From: Oxalobacteraceae bacterium UBA7693
GTDB lineage: Bacteria; Pseudomonadota; Gammaproteobacteria; Burkholderiales; Burkholderiaceae_D
Direction: 5' to 3'
Assembly: GCA_002482715.1 (NCBI GenBank)
Contig: DLGN01000398.1
Coordinates: forward strand, 52,432 to 100,083
Length of the DNA: 47,652 nt
Part shown: one piece after another, positions 1-10,800 of the stretch
How the letters are laid out: each line of letters starts with the position of its first letter
Numbering within the stretch: position 1 is the stretch's first letter
The notes under the pieces: model-generated
Told to the model about the DNA's origin: nothing
The model's database searches: none
Seen by the model: the letters and a program-made list of their open reading frames with translations, nothing else
Position numbers and translations under genes: made by a program

Positions 1-1197
1 TCCTTGCCGATGACCCGGCTTGCGCACCCCGGATTGACATGGTGGTATTTGTCATCCAACCGTTGGCGCAAAATGCAGCAAGCAAATATTCTTGATGATT
101 CAAGCTATGGATTCATGACCAGCGGCATCGTGCAATTTCAAATCCCTGACGATATTGACCAAAACAACACCATCATGCCGACTGGGCTGTATTGGCTGGC
201 GGTTTCGGCTGAGCTTGGTTTGGAAAGATTCTGCAGCTTGTATGGCGTGTTTGCACAAGCGATCAAAGTGATCTGGTCACCAGAGGATGGTAAAAAACCT
301 GCGCCCACTTTACCGGCATTTAGTATCCACCGAAGCCGTAGTCAAATAGCCGGTCTTGCACGCGTGCTACAAATCCGTCGCAGCTTTAGCGGACGCGCCG
401 AAGAAACACAACAACAGTTTCGCGTCCGTGCGAGTGAACGACTCAAGCATAAAAATCGTGCATTGACTACAGCAGATTACGAACAACTCATCTTAGAAAA
501 GTTCCCGCAGGTGTTTAAGGTCAAATGCTTTCCCCATTTGTGTGTGGATCAACATCCGCAACGACGCCTTCGTCCTGGCCATATTTTGATTGTTCCGATT
601 CCACATTTAAGTAGCGGTGGTCATGCGAATCAAAAACCTAGTTTAAGCGGACATCTGATACAGGAAATTCAAGCCTATATTCAACAATATGCCCCTGATG
701 ATGTTCGCATTAGCGTAGAAAATCCAGTCTATGAAGAGATACAGGTTCGCTGCACGGTGAAACTAAAGACAGCGTATTCCAATAGTCGCTTTGCTGGGAG
801 TTATATCGAAGAAATCAATCAGGCAATTTGTCATTATCTGTCACCTTGGGTGCAGCAAGGTCAACTGCAACATTTTGGTTGGTCAATACAACAGCACAAC
901 ATCGTCGCGTTTTTACATGATCTGCAATATGTAGACGAAGTCACCTCGGTCTCTTTGCTACAAATTGCACCGATTGGTGATAGCAAAGATCTGCGCTATG
1001 ACTTGCGCGACAACGCGAAGGCGGTACGCGGAGAAAAAGACTTGCTGCCGAATTATCCGTGGAGCATCGCGGTACCAATGAATGAACATTGGATCGTCAT
1101 TAGTAATCAATTTGAACAAAAACCCGCCAAGGCGATAGGGATCAACGAACTCAAAGTCGGTTCGACTTTCATTATTCCGGCAAGGAGAGAAACATGA
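1..1197 (+). CDS. Baseplate J-like protein of a contractile injection system (5' partial)
   Basis: This is the C-terminal part of a baseplate wedge protein of the gp47/baseplate-J (Afp11-like) family. The frame is open to the left edge, so the start lies outside the window. The first ~80 residues carry the pattern seen upstream of the J fold in CIS proteins (TWWYLSSN, then SGIVQFQIP, then TGLYWLAV). Residues ~140-180 hold the family signature RVRASERLKHKNRALTTADY followed by EQLILEKFPQVFKVKCFPH. The rest is the alpha/beta C-terminal region typical of J-type proteins. Its ATGA overlap with the next gene shows translational coupling. In phages and CIS these proteins form the ring that joins the spike to the sheath and triggers contraction. 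A remnant phage tail is the alternative, but the gene neighbours favour a CIS. Confidence 0.82.
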   Translation, partial: SLPMTRLAHPGLTWWYLSSNRWRKMQQANILDDSSYGFMTSGIVQFQIPDDIDQNNTIMPTGLYWLAVSAELGLERFCSLYGVFAQAIKVIWSPEDGKKPAPTLPAFSIHRSRSQIAGLARVLQIRRSFSGRAEETQQQFRVRASERLKHKNRALTTADYEQLILEKFPQVFKVKCFPHLCVDQHPQRRLRPGHILIVPIPHLSSGGHANQKPSLSGHLIQEIQAYIQQYAPDDVRISVENPVYEEIQVRCTVKLKTAYSNSRFAGSYIEEINQAICHYLSPWVQQGQLQHFGWSIQQHNIVAFLHDLQYVDEVTSVSLLQIAPIGDSKDLRYDLRDNAKAVRGEKDLLPNYPWSIAVPMNEHWIVISNQFEQKPAKAIGINELKVGSTFIIPARRET

Positions 1198-2012
1198 CAC
1201 GACGTACCAGGCAAATGTTGCAAGAGCAGTTCCAACACGGGAAGATGCCGACGGAAGAAGACTTTGGTGATCTGATTGAATCGATGCTCAATATGCTCGA
1301 CGAAGGATTTGATAAGACTCCAGAAGCAGGTTTCAAAGTCGCACAATTGCGCGATGGGAAACTGATGAGTTTTTATAAGGACATCAATATTGGTAATCCT
1401 TTATGGTCACTTGGGCTAGAGAAATCAAACAATAATCTCAGCATACAAGATAGTCGGAATCAAGCGCTGCTCACACTCTCTAGCAGCACGGGCCTCGATG
1501 GGATTCATCGTAATGCGATTGGCATCCGGCAAAATAATCCACAGTATGAACTTGACGTTGCCGGTTGGGTTGCGAACAACGGCCGGATTGGCCGGGCGGG
1601 CGAACTGGCCGTTCCAGCGGATGGGAACTGGTATGACATTACGGAAGCGATGACAGGTTGTCAGGCGTGGGAGGTGATGGCCGGTGTGGGCGCCAAAGAC
1701 AGCGATGGTCGCTATGCATTAACCCATGCTTTTGCACTCAATGCGTTCAATGCAAACGGTAGCATCAATTATCATCAAACGCACTTTGGCAATAAATGCA
1801 GCCGTATCGAGTTGCGTTGGATCAGTGAAGATATCAGCAAGCCTTTTGAATTCAAACTACAAATGCGTGTCGGTTGTTCGTTTGGCGACGAAGTTTGGAT
1901 TAAATACCATATGACTCAATTATGGCTAGACACTTTAATGCTGGAAAGTGATCAAAAACCCTTGCGTCAGCCAACCCCGCAATACGACGCAAAAGGCAAG
2001 GTGAAGAAATAA
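1194..2012 (+). CDS. Putative CIS tail-fibre / adhesin-like protein
   Basis: The 272-aa protein starts at the ATG inside the ATGA overlap with the baseplate gene. The N-terminal ~40 residues (EQFQHGKMPTEEDFGDLIES, then MLNMLDEGFDK) are a helical motif I associate with fibre proteins of Bacteroidota-type CIS loci. The middle has a short beta-rich shaft-like stretch with the phrase IGIRQNNPQYELDVAGW, common at the junction of trimeric fibres. Residues ~120-235 form a compact domain (VPADGNWYDITEAMTGCQAWEV, then YALTHAFALNAF) that recurs as the fibre tip in such loci. No signal peptide or membrane segment is visible. The inferred role is target contact or attachment to the baseplate. Family assignment is from memory of motifs and is moderately secure. 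Confidence 0.6.
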   Translation: MTRRTRQMLQEQFQHGKMPTEEDFGDLIESMLNMLDEGFDKTPEAGFKVAQLRDGKLMSFYKDINIGNPLWSLGLEKSNNNLSIQDSRNQALLTLSSSTGLDGIHRNAIGIRQNNPQYELDVAGWVANNGRIGRAGELAVPADGNWYDITEAMTGCQAWEVMAGVGAKDSDGRYALTHAFALNAFNANGSINYHQTHFGNKCSRIELRWISEDISKPFEFKLQMRVGCSFGDEVWIKYHMTQLWLDTLMLESDQKPLRQPTPQYDAKGKVKK

Positions 2013-2013
2013 T

Positions 2014-2307
2014 ATGACACGTCAAAACATCTCCCTTTCACTCAGTCTGGCGCAAGGCAATCTCATTTTAGAAGCACTGGCGGAACGCCCGTTCAAGCAG
2101 GTATTTGAACTTATCGGTGAATTGAATCAACAAGCGCAAATGAACTTTAGTGTTAGTGCAGTGGAGCATGACTTGGGTCAATTCGTCTTGCACCCGAATC
2201 AGCTCCGCCTGATTCTCGAAGTTTTAGGTGAAATGCCGTATAACCGCGTGCATCGTTTATTGCACAACATGCATCAACAAATGCAGGAGGCAAAAGCCGG
2301 TGAGTAG
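2014..2307 (+). CDS. Small CIS-operon protein with duplicated helical motif
   Basis: This 97-aa protein begins one base after the preceding stop codon and overlaps the next gene by 8 bp, so it is part of the operon. It holds two copies of one ~33-residue unit: residues ~10-42 (LSLAQGNLILEALAERPF...) and ~60-92 (LHPNQLRLILEVLGEMPY...). Both read as Q..LILE.L.E.P(F/Y)..V..L, followed by a Gln-rich helix. Single copies of a similar motif occur in small phage and CIS proteins of unknown function. No signal peptide, cysteine or enzyme motif is present. A structural or chaperone role in baseplate assembly is possible but is inference only. Confidence 0.65.
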   Translation: MTRQNISLSLSLAQGNLILEALAERPFKQVFELIGELNQQAQMNFSVSAVEHDLGQFVLHPNQLRLILEVLGEMPYNRVHRLLHNMHQQMQEAKAGE

Positions 2308-4828
2308 TCAGCATTCCATTCCACGTTTGCAGCCAGATCCAGACGAGCTTGACTTCGACGGCTTGCGTCGTCGCGGCATAGCCTTGTTGCAGGATTTATC
2401 TGGGAACCAGTGGACGGATTATAACTACCACGACCCCGGTGTCACGCTATTGGAATTGCTATGTTATGGCTTAACCGATTTGGTGTATCGCACCGATTTT
2501 GATGTCGCTGATTTTTTAAGTAATGAAGAAGGGGCAATCGATTATCAGGCGCAAGCGCTTTATCTACCTCAACAGATTTTCCCCAATCAAGCGGTCACCG
2601 ATCTGGATCTTTGTAAGTTGATCTATGATGCTCTTCCCGATGTTGAAGATGTGTGGATTCGTTCGCACAAAGATCAAGAGTCAATTGCTGGTCTGTTCAC
2701 CGTATTTATTAAACCGCACCAATCCTTGCTCAGTCGCAGCAAACTGGCGGTGACTGAATTGCAGCAGACTTTACGGCAGCAAGTCATACAACTGCTGTCG
2801 GCACAACGTAACTTGGCCAGAGATCTGGACGAAATTCATATCATCAACCCAAGCATGTTCACGCTGGCCGGAGAAATCGAAATTGACGACAGCAGGCCTC
2901 GTGCAGAAATCTATGCAGATATCTATTTTCGTTGTGCCAAACTGATCTCCTCCGGCAGCCAGATTCTGCGTTTTGAAGAAGCTTTGCGCACAGGAATGCG
3001 TTGGGAGCTACTGTTCACTGGCCCATTAACAAATCGCGGCTATATCGACGAATCAAGTTTTTTAGATGAGAGTTATGATATTGACGTCGTCAAATTGATT
3101 ACGCTAGTACGTCATATTGCCGGGGTAAAAAATGTACGCTCACTGGTATTAATCGATGAAAACGGCCAAGTTCATGAACACTTGCAATTTGACCACAGTG
3201 ATGCAAATTGTCCGGTGCTGCAATTCCCCAAAGATCCGCAACAAATTCATGCGCTGCATTTAGTCCATGGTAGAAGTCAGCATGCAACGCTCAATACCGA
3301 CCCATTACTAGCAATCAAATCACTAAGCCATGAATCACAGCGTGAAGTACTGGCGTTTAATGAACAAGTCAGTTTATATCTGAAAAAATATGAATTTGAA
3401 TACGATGCATTTCGTCGTAACCGCAGTGATTTCAACAAAATCGTGCAGCTACCAGAAGCACAGTATCGTGATTTTTCTGGCTATTGGTCGATCGGCGAAG
3501 ATACGCCAGCGATCTATGGGATCAACCACTTTGGCGTTCCCAAATCAGAACCGCCAGAAGTCCATGCAAGAGCAAGACAACTAAAAGCCTATCTTTATCC
3601 ATTTGAACAGCTGATGGCAAACTATCTGGCGTCGCTTCAGGACCTGCGTCAATTGTATTCAGTTGATGCGCAACTAGACCGTAGTTACTTCTCACAATAT
3701 TTAAGTGAGGCGCAGGTGCCGAATCTGGAAGTGCTATATAGCGCAAACGCCAATCCATATGAAGTTGCCAAAATTCTGCGTGAACAAGATCAATTCGAAG
3801 ATCGTCGCAATCGTGTGCTTGATACCTTGCTCGCGATCTATGGTGAGCAATTTCCAAGTGAAGAGCTGAAACGATTTGATTACTATCATCAAGATTGTTT
3901 TGAGCATCATCTGATTCAATCAAAAATCCGCTTACTCAAACAATTATGCGAACTAAGCAGTCAACGTGGTAATGCCAGCAATCTGCAAGAAAAGTGGGAT
4001 GGTAATAATCTGGCGACGCTACAGAAACGTATTCGCATCCTTAGCGGTGGCGCCATCGAACCCTTGTCACATTCATTGATTCAACATTTACAAAGCGAGC
4101 ATAAGCTGATCAGCGATCTACGTTATGCCGCGCTATTGCAAAAACAAATTGGCATACCACAACAGATAGATCCCGCGCAGTTGATTTCGATCGCAAAAAA
4201 TCCTACGCCAGATCAGCAACTGGCGTTTAAATTACCGCACGGAGCGATTTGCGAAGCTTTACTCAAATTTGGCATCTGCTGGGAAAATTATCAGGCACTT
4301 GCCAGCAGCGAACATCATGTCTGGTTATGTCTGCGAGTTGCAGTCGATCAGTATTGGCCATTGTGCTTATTACCTAAAAATGAACTGAGCGATTTTCTCG
4401 CGCAGTTGATCGCCTATCTAGCGTCGATCAGCTTACAAACTGAGGGCCTTCATTTAGTCGAGCATGTGTTGTTGCGACCACGTTCCAGCACCCATCAACG
4501 AGAGATTGAATTTGATTTTTATGCACACAGAGTCAGTATCATCCTACCCGGATTTACCGCGCGCTTCACCGATATAAAGTGTCGACTCTGGATAGAAAAT
4601 CTGATCGCTCAACATCTGCCCGCACACATCATGCCGGAATTTATCTGGCTAGATTTCGCCTTTCTCGCACAGTTTGAACTACGTTATCAGCAATGGATGG
4701 ATCAATTGCAAACCTATGCCAATCATGGTTATCAAGGCGACGTGACGGCATTGGATCGAAGCGCAGATCAGGTTATCGCATTCTTGAAAAAGAATCGACA
4801 CCCGCAAGCAAACCGATATTGGATCTAA
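2300..4828 (+). CDS. Large CIS baseplate protein (Afp12-like)
   Basis: The best start is GTG 2300: an AGGAGG at 2285-2290 lies nine bases upstream, and the first residues MSSQHSIPRLQPDPDELDFD fit the family. This gives 842 aa and an 8-bp overlap with the small gene before it. A farther upstream ATG at 2228 lies wholly inside the previous gene and is unlikely. Residues 41-60 contain the hallmark YNYHDPGVTLLELLCYGLTD, found near the N-terminus of large baseplate proteins next to gp47 homologues in Bacteroidota-type CIS loci. The remainder is mixed alpha/beta with no export signal. It probably forms the baseplate wedge with the J-like protein encoded at the left edge. The protein that follows starts five bases after its stop. 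Confidence 0.75.
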   Translation: MSSQHSIPRLQPDPDELDFDGLRRRGIALLQDLSGNQWTDYNYHDPGVTLLELLCYGLTDLVYRTDFDVADFLSNEEGAIDYQAQALYLPQQIFPNQAVTDLDLCKLIYDALPDVEDVWIRSHKDQESIAGLFTVFIKPHQSLLSRSKLAVTELQQTLRQQVIQLLSAQRNLARDLDEIHIINPSMFTLAGEIEIDDSRPRAEIYADIYFRCAKLISSGSQILRFEEALRTGMRWELLFTGPLTNRGYIDESSFLDESYDIDVVKLITLVRHIAGVKNVRSLVLIDENGQVHEHLQFDHSDANCPVLQFPKDPQQIHALHLVHGRSQHATLNTDPLLAIKSLSHESQREVLAFNEQVSLYLKKYEFEYDAFRRNRSDFNKIVQLPEAQYRDFSGYWSIGEDTPAIYGINHFGVPKSEPPEVHARARQLKAYLYPFEQLMANYLASLQDLRQLYSVDAQLDRSYFSQYLSEAQVPNLEVLYSANANPYEVAKILREQDQFEDRRNRVLDTLLAIYGEQFPSEELKRFDYYHQDCFEHHLIQSKIRLLKQLCELSSQRGNASNLQEKWDGNNLATLQKRIRILSGGAIEPLSHSLIQHLQSEHKLISDLRYAALLQKQIGIPQQIDPAQLISIAKNPTPDQQLAFKLPHGAICEALLKFGICWENYQALASSEHHVWLCLRVAVDQYWPLCLLPKNELSDFLAQLIAYLASISLQTEGLHLVEHVLLRPRSSTHQREIEFDFYAHRVSIILPGFTARFTDIKCRLWIENLIAQHLPAHIMPEFIWLDFAFLAQFELRYQQWMDQLQTYANHGYQGDVTALDRSADQVIAFLKKNRHPQANRYWI

Positions 4829-4833
4829 GTATC

Positions 4834-7800
4834 ATGCGCAGCGCCAACCGTATTCATGATTTAGTATTTGACCTGTCGTTTACCGACATACAGGCCGATG
4901 CGAGCGCATGGGCGGACTGGATCAAAGCCATATTATTACCTGTGATTGATGAGGTGATCGAACAGCAATGCCGTGAACTCAATATACAGGTACATCAGAT
5001 ACGTCGCTTAGAATCAATAGAGCTCGATCTGGGCACGGTACTTCAGGCAGAATCAGAACGTGAACTCAGTCGTCGCTTACACGAACAGTTAAGTAATAGT
5101 TTGCGTTTGCAACTGGCAAAAGTTGCTGGACAAAACCAGCAGCAAGAACAAGCGGAAAACGCGCATACTGAGTTTTTGCATTTTCTGAAAACCGGGCAAT
5201 TAAAATGGGAACGATTAAGTGAGGCAAAATATGCACACAAACGTCTATTGCAAGAGATCGTCAAATCAAAAACAGCACCACTACCTTTACAAGATATCAC
5301 CCGTGATAGCCGTCAGTTAGGTCGTCTATTAAAACAGTTTGATGCAAGCGATTTGTTCCAAATTACGCGCATGGCTTTGAAAGCCTGGTCGCGCGAAGAG
5401 CAAGACCTCATGCTAGATTGGCTAGGATTAGAATTTTTAAATTTGCAGACCAAACATTCCGAACAAGCTGCGATAGAAAAGCTGTGGCGCTTCATTTTGC
5501 CATCAATACAAAATCGTATTAATGCCTTCTCTGAGATCGCCCAAGCATGGATGGAATCACAGGGAGCGAGCATAACGACACTCAAACCAGAATACCAACA
5601 ATTAATCGAAACGCATACCGCCATTTCAGCGCAAACTCGCCACGCTTTAATGCAAGTGATCGAACAGCTCAGCGCGAAACTCAATAGCACACAAACATTG
5701 CCATCGATATCGCCAACATTCGACATCGCAGCACCCGCCAGCTTAACAACAGACCACGTTTTTGCACGAAGCAGAAATGACGAGATACAAGATGAAGAGG
5801 TAAGGAAGCTGAGCCAACAATTTCGCGAGGAAATCGCTGAAGCCAGAAACCCTATGCACAGCAACGTAGATGCTGAATCTGCTGCAGCTTCGAAAACCAA
5901 TTTTGAATTTTCCGCATCTCATCAAAGCGCATTCGAGCAAGCTGACTATGTCGCATTAGCATCAGAATGGTCAGCTCTGATGCTATTTTGTGAACCGGAA
6001 ATTCGACAATTGCAAGCGAGTTGCTGGCAAGTTTGGTTAGAAAAATTCCCAGTACAGATGAAGCTCGATCTGATTACTTTGCTGCACCCCGATACTGCCT
6101 GGTATGTACATCGCTATCTATCAAGCGCAGACCCAAGCTCAGACCCAACTTCAAGCCCAAGTTCAGCTCCAAGTTCAAGCTCAAACTCGGACTCAGCCAG
6201 CGCCATTCATTTGTTCTCACTCGACAAAGCGACACTCGATGTAGTGATCGTTACGGCGCTGTCTTCTCGAACAGGCACGCTCAATGCTGCTGGCATTCAA
6301 GAAATCATTCATTTATTACACAAAGCGCAATCGACACGTACTGCGGAAGGTCTTGTAACGGCACACCACAACAAACAAATTAATCAAAGCAATCAAGACT
6401 ACGAACTAGTAGATACCGACGCATTATTGACGCAGGCTCTGCGCAGCGAGGACGATGTTTTACTCAGCAATGCGATTCATCTGGCAATTGACGAACAGTT
6501 CAGCCAGTTCAACCAATTGCGCGCGCAATACTGGCGCCATTGGTGGCAGCATCTCACTAGCACATCACAAGAGCACATTTTGTCGCGCTTACATCCGCAG
6601 TTGGCTACCAGTATTCCTGCAATGAAGCGGCTTCTGCAAAAGCAGTTATCCGCTAGCGCAAAAAGTGCACAGTCAGACCTGCTTACGACTAGCGGTGCAG
6701 CGATGGTAGAAGTTGAAAAACCCTTATTTGCCTATCTCTGGTCTTTCGCTCCCGGGCAGCTATCGGTCTCTAATTTTCAACAATTTTTTGTGAAATTTGG
6801 CAGTCAAAACCAATTACATCATATCGACAAAAAAAGCGATGCCGCTCTGCATGCGACACAAGACAGCGGCATCATTGAACAATTAGAACATTTGGTAAAC
6901 TGCGGTGAAGCACAACAAGTCGATGCACTATGGCGACAATTGAGCACTCAACATACAACACAAGTTCGCGCGCTTTTTCCTAAACTCAAGCGTGCGCAAC
7001 AGATGTTGATATTCGCCAAACTGGGTCAAGAGCAAGCTTTAGCATTGGCACAAATATTACAAGCACCACTCGCCAAACTCTTAGCCGAATACTTTCACAA
7101 TACGGCCGCAGTCAGAATTGCCTTAGTTGCATATGCCACTGCATTTGCCACTGTATCTGCCACCACCAATGCAGCAACAACTATCACTGAAACAGATATC
7201 CAAATACAAGAGCATCTGCGTCAGCTACTACAAGACATCATTCTGACAAACACACAAATCAGTCCCGCCAAATTTTGGCGCATGATTAATCTGGCGCACA
7301 CACTGCCTCAGCAAGCGCAGGCAGACTTAGTACCGGCGGCACGAGCGAGTACAGCAAATACCATCATAGAAAAATTACCGTATTTCAAGGCATTGCAACA
7401 ATTCGTAAGCATCCCACATTCAAATGTTGCGGCTGCTGAAATTACTACAGCCGCAGCGGTCGCGCCAACCGCAAGTACGGCATTTTCTGCAAGGACAGAA
7501 ACGCAAAACCAACAGCGTCCACATTCGCATCTTGGGACCAGGTCACATCCCGAGGCTAGACCGCACCCACTACTTGCCAGCTTTCGTGCTTGGCAAGATG
7601 GACGACTGCGCTTGGCCGATTTAGGTTTGCAACAACACGAACTTTATCAATACCTGCATTGGTGGATTTTGCACCAAGATCAGCAAGCTGCCTCGGATTT
7701 CAGCTTTATGCTAGAGAGTCTGCGCACCGCAAGTCAAGCCAGTGCGGCGCCAGAAGATCTGCTGATCTGCGCATTAGAAGCATTACGACACGGCGAAAGT

Positions 7801-10800
7801 ATTGATGTTGAGGTATTACAAAAACAAGCCTTGCAATTACAGTTAGAACGCTCGCTTGCCGAATCCTTCACGCCTTCGGAAGCAGAGCTCAGAAAATCAC
7901 TCGCTGATTTTTATTCAACTGACCAAGACAATGTGACAGCAGTAAATGCAGCAATATCAACTTCGCCTGACAAACAAGCGGATAGGATGCACAGTGAAAT
8001 TGAAGAACAAGAATTCGTCACAGCATTTTATGCCGCCCTCAATAATACGCAAGCGATGCAAGACTTTCGCCGGCAAGTCATGCCGTCCACAATCTGGCAA
8101 GAACATCTTTCTAGTCGGATACCAACACCCCAGTTGCACACGTTCTTGATACATTATTTGAACAGCATCCACTATGCGAGTCAAACAGAAAAGGCAAGCT
8201 TTCTCGATAAATTAGAACGCTACGCGTTTCAAGTCCAGGGTTTGAATGAGTACTTCGCTGATGTCATCTATAGTTTGTTCTCACGAGAAAACCAAGAACT
8301 TGAAGCGCTTGTGCAGATATGTATTGAGCGTGCAAATGTAGCAAAGCGCAACCAACAAAGCACACCAACTTCAATCATCAAACCGGTAGTTGAAACGAGG
8401 CTTGCCAGCAACTTGCCTCCAGACTTGGCGCGCAAATTGTCAGCGGCTGCCCTGCACCGCTGGATTCATCAGAGATTACAGCGGTGGATACAAGATCAGA
8501 TAAAACTAGGGATCGATAACAGCTTAACGCTCAACACGGTGCCAGCCGATGCGATTTCGCGCACCCAGCACGAGCACCTTCATTCGCAATTTCTTGCACA
8601 ACTGGAAAACCCTCAAGTTGAACAGATGGCTACTCTGCTAATCGCCTTGCAGACAAATTTGCCGAAAGATAAGCTACAAGAATTGAAACATATTTGCGCG
8701 AATCAATTTGAACTACAAGCAAGTGATTGGATAACACTAGCTTCTTGGGCTCAAAATGATAAGCACTTCACGCAAACGATACAGCAATGGCAGCGAGCAC
8801 TAGCGAATATCGACTGGGCTGCACAAACAGAGCTGAGAAATACATCGGCTACATCAAGTCCATCAAGCGCTAAAGTGTTTTTTTCCGACTCAGGTATCGA
8901 CGCTGGTAGCGAGGATGCTAGCGACTTGGGTCTCGACTTAAGTAAGAACTTCGTTACAGACGTGGATGCTGCATCAAAGACACCATCAGAAGCCGGACTG
9001 CGCGCAGGGAAGAGCTCGAAGTCCACCGCTGAACTCCATAATGAACGCCACAAAGCAGCCACGCCGAGCTTATCAACTTATCGGCAGCAGATACTCCCGG
9101 CGCAACTCGCAGAAGCGATGCTACAAGCGAATCTTGGCGGTTTGAGTTCAATTTGGCCACAACTGGTTACGCATCATCAAGACATACTGGTGCAGGCACA
9201 ACAACGTTATTTGGCAAGACGCGAATTAAGACAACTATGCATCGCAAAAAATTCAATCCCAGTTTTGCATGATTTACTTGCTAGCCTAGCCCCCGAACTA
9301 TCGCAACTATTGTCTGAAATATGGCAACAATGGGAGCGGCTCGATACAACATTAAAACAGCAGAACACACTGGCGGAATTTCAGCGACATAGTTTTCGCA
9401 TCGCCTACAACGCCGTGTTTGAACAATCATTACAACAGAAAAATTCACTCACTCAGCTAACTGCATTGGTGCAAGGAATCTATTCTGTGCACGACGAGAA
9501 TACATTAAACGATATCTTCAGCAACCTATGCTATCAACTCGATCCACGTCAGGCACCGAATTGGCATCGTATTCTGACAAAATTGCTTGCGTTAAATCAG
9601 TTCACGGCTTATGCCAAACAGGCAATCGAAAATCCAGCGTCTATACAGCAAAGCTCTGTAGAGACAACCTCGTTGCTAATGCCAGCGCAAGTCAGATCAC
9701 GACTATTTTCAATGCTCATCACTGATTCTGAAATCACTGCATCACTTGTGTCGATACAAGATCTTCCACAACTCAAGCACAGCAACCGCGATCATCCAGA
9801 TGCATCTAGTCAGACGCTAGATTGGTCATTGTTGACCGCGATGGAGAAGAAGGCCCTCCTTCAAACAGGGCTGCAACAACTCACGAAAAAGCAGCAATCG
9901 GAATTCTGGGATGCGCTGGGCAATCAATCCCACTTGAGTGCCCTAGCTTTGAACGCCTCGGTTAAACTCGATACTGGCCTAGCAACTGAACTCACAACCA
10001 AAATCACGACTAAGCCGACGACCGAAAATATCAACAAGGTGCAACAACCGCATTTAGAGTCTGCTACCGATATCGCATTGGCTGAAGCAATCAAGCTCTT
10101 TGAGGTGATTACTTCATCGGGGACGGATTTCGTACGTGGCGATATCGATTTAGTAGCATCCACGCATCAAGAACAAACCCTCAGCCTGGCCGAACAAGAA
10201 ACTTTGTGCACCATCATGTTACGAAGCCACGCAAGTTTCAGCACTGCGGAACGGGCTTTTTTTCAGCACAGCTTACATCAACTACTGTCTGCCTCAAATT
10301 ATGCATTCACAACAATCCCGCATGTGCTACAAGAAGCAAGAGGAATTGCACGCTTGTGTGAACTAGCAACAACGATACAACTAGAAGCACTGTTTAAACG
10401 TCTGCACACAACAATCCATGCGCAATTACCAGGATTGCTGTACAGATTGGAAAAAGCACTACTGATCAATCTGCGTTCGTCACCGTCTTCGCCGTCCAAA
10501 CATAACCTTATTGGCTTACATCATGCGTGTTGGCACGCCATATATACCGCAAGTGCCTCGATCAAGCCACCAATCCATGTATTGCAATTTACCACCGCGC
10601 TACTTGAGCAGCTTCTTGGACAAGCGTTAGATCAGCTAAAGCCAAGACTTGAACACAATAAACGTGCAGAAAACGTTCGACAATGTCTCGACAAACTTGC
10701 TCATTTTGATCAACAACTATCCTTACAACTCACACACAAAAATTCGCCAGAAGCAATGCCAACAGTCAATCAACAAGAGCAAGTGAATAAAAAAATCCCG

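Noticed and set aside
2228..2299. ATG 2228 as the start of the large baseplate gene
   Set aside because: This extension lies wholly inside the preceding gene, while GTG 2300 has an ideal ribosome site and matches the family start.
5313..5900. 195-codon open frame on the minus strand inside the tape-measure gene
   Set aside because: It is Ser/Cys-rich, lacks a ribosome site and known motifs, and mirrors the biased codons of the real gene on the other strand.
6121..6200. CRISPR-like repeat array
   Set aside because: The repeats are short, degenerate, in frame and encode a Ser/Pro linker; there are no unique spacers or cas genes.
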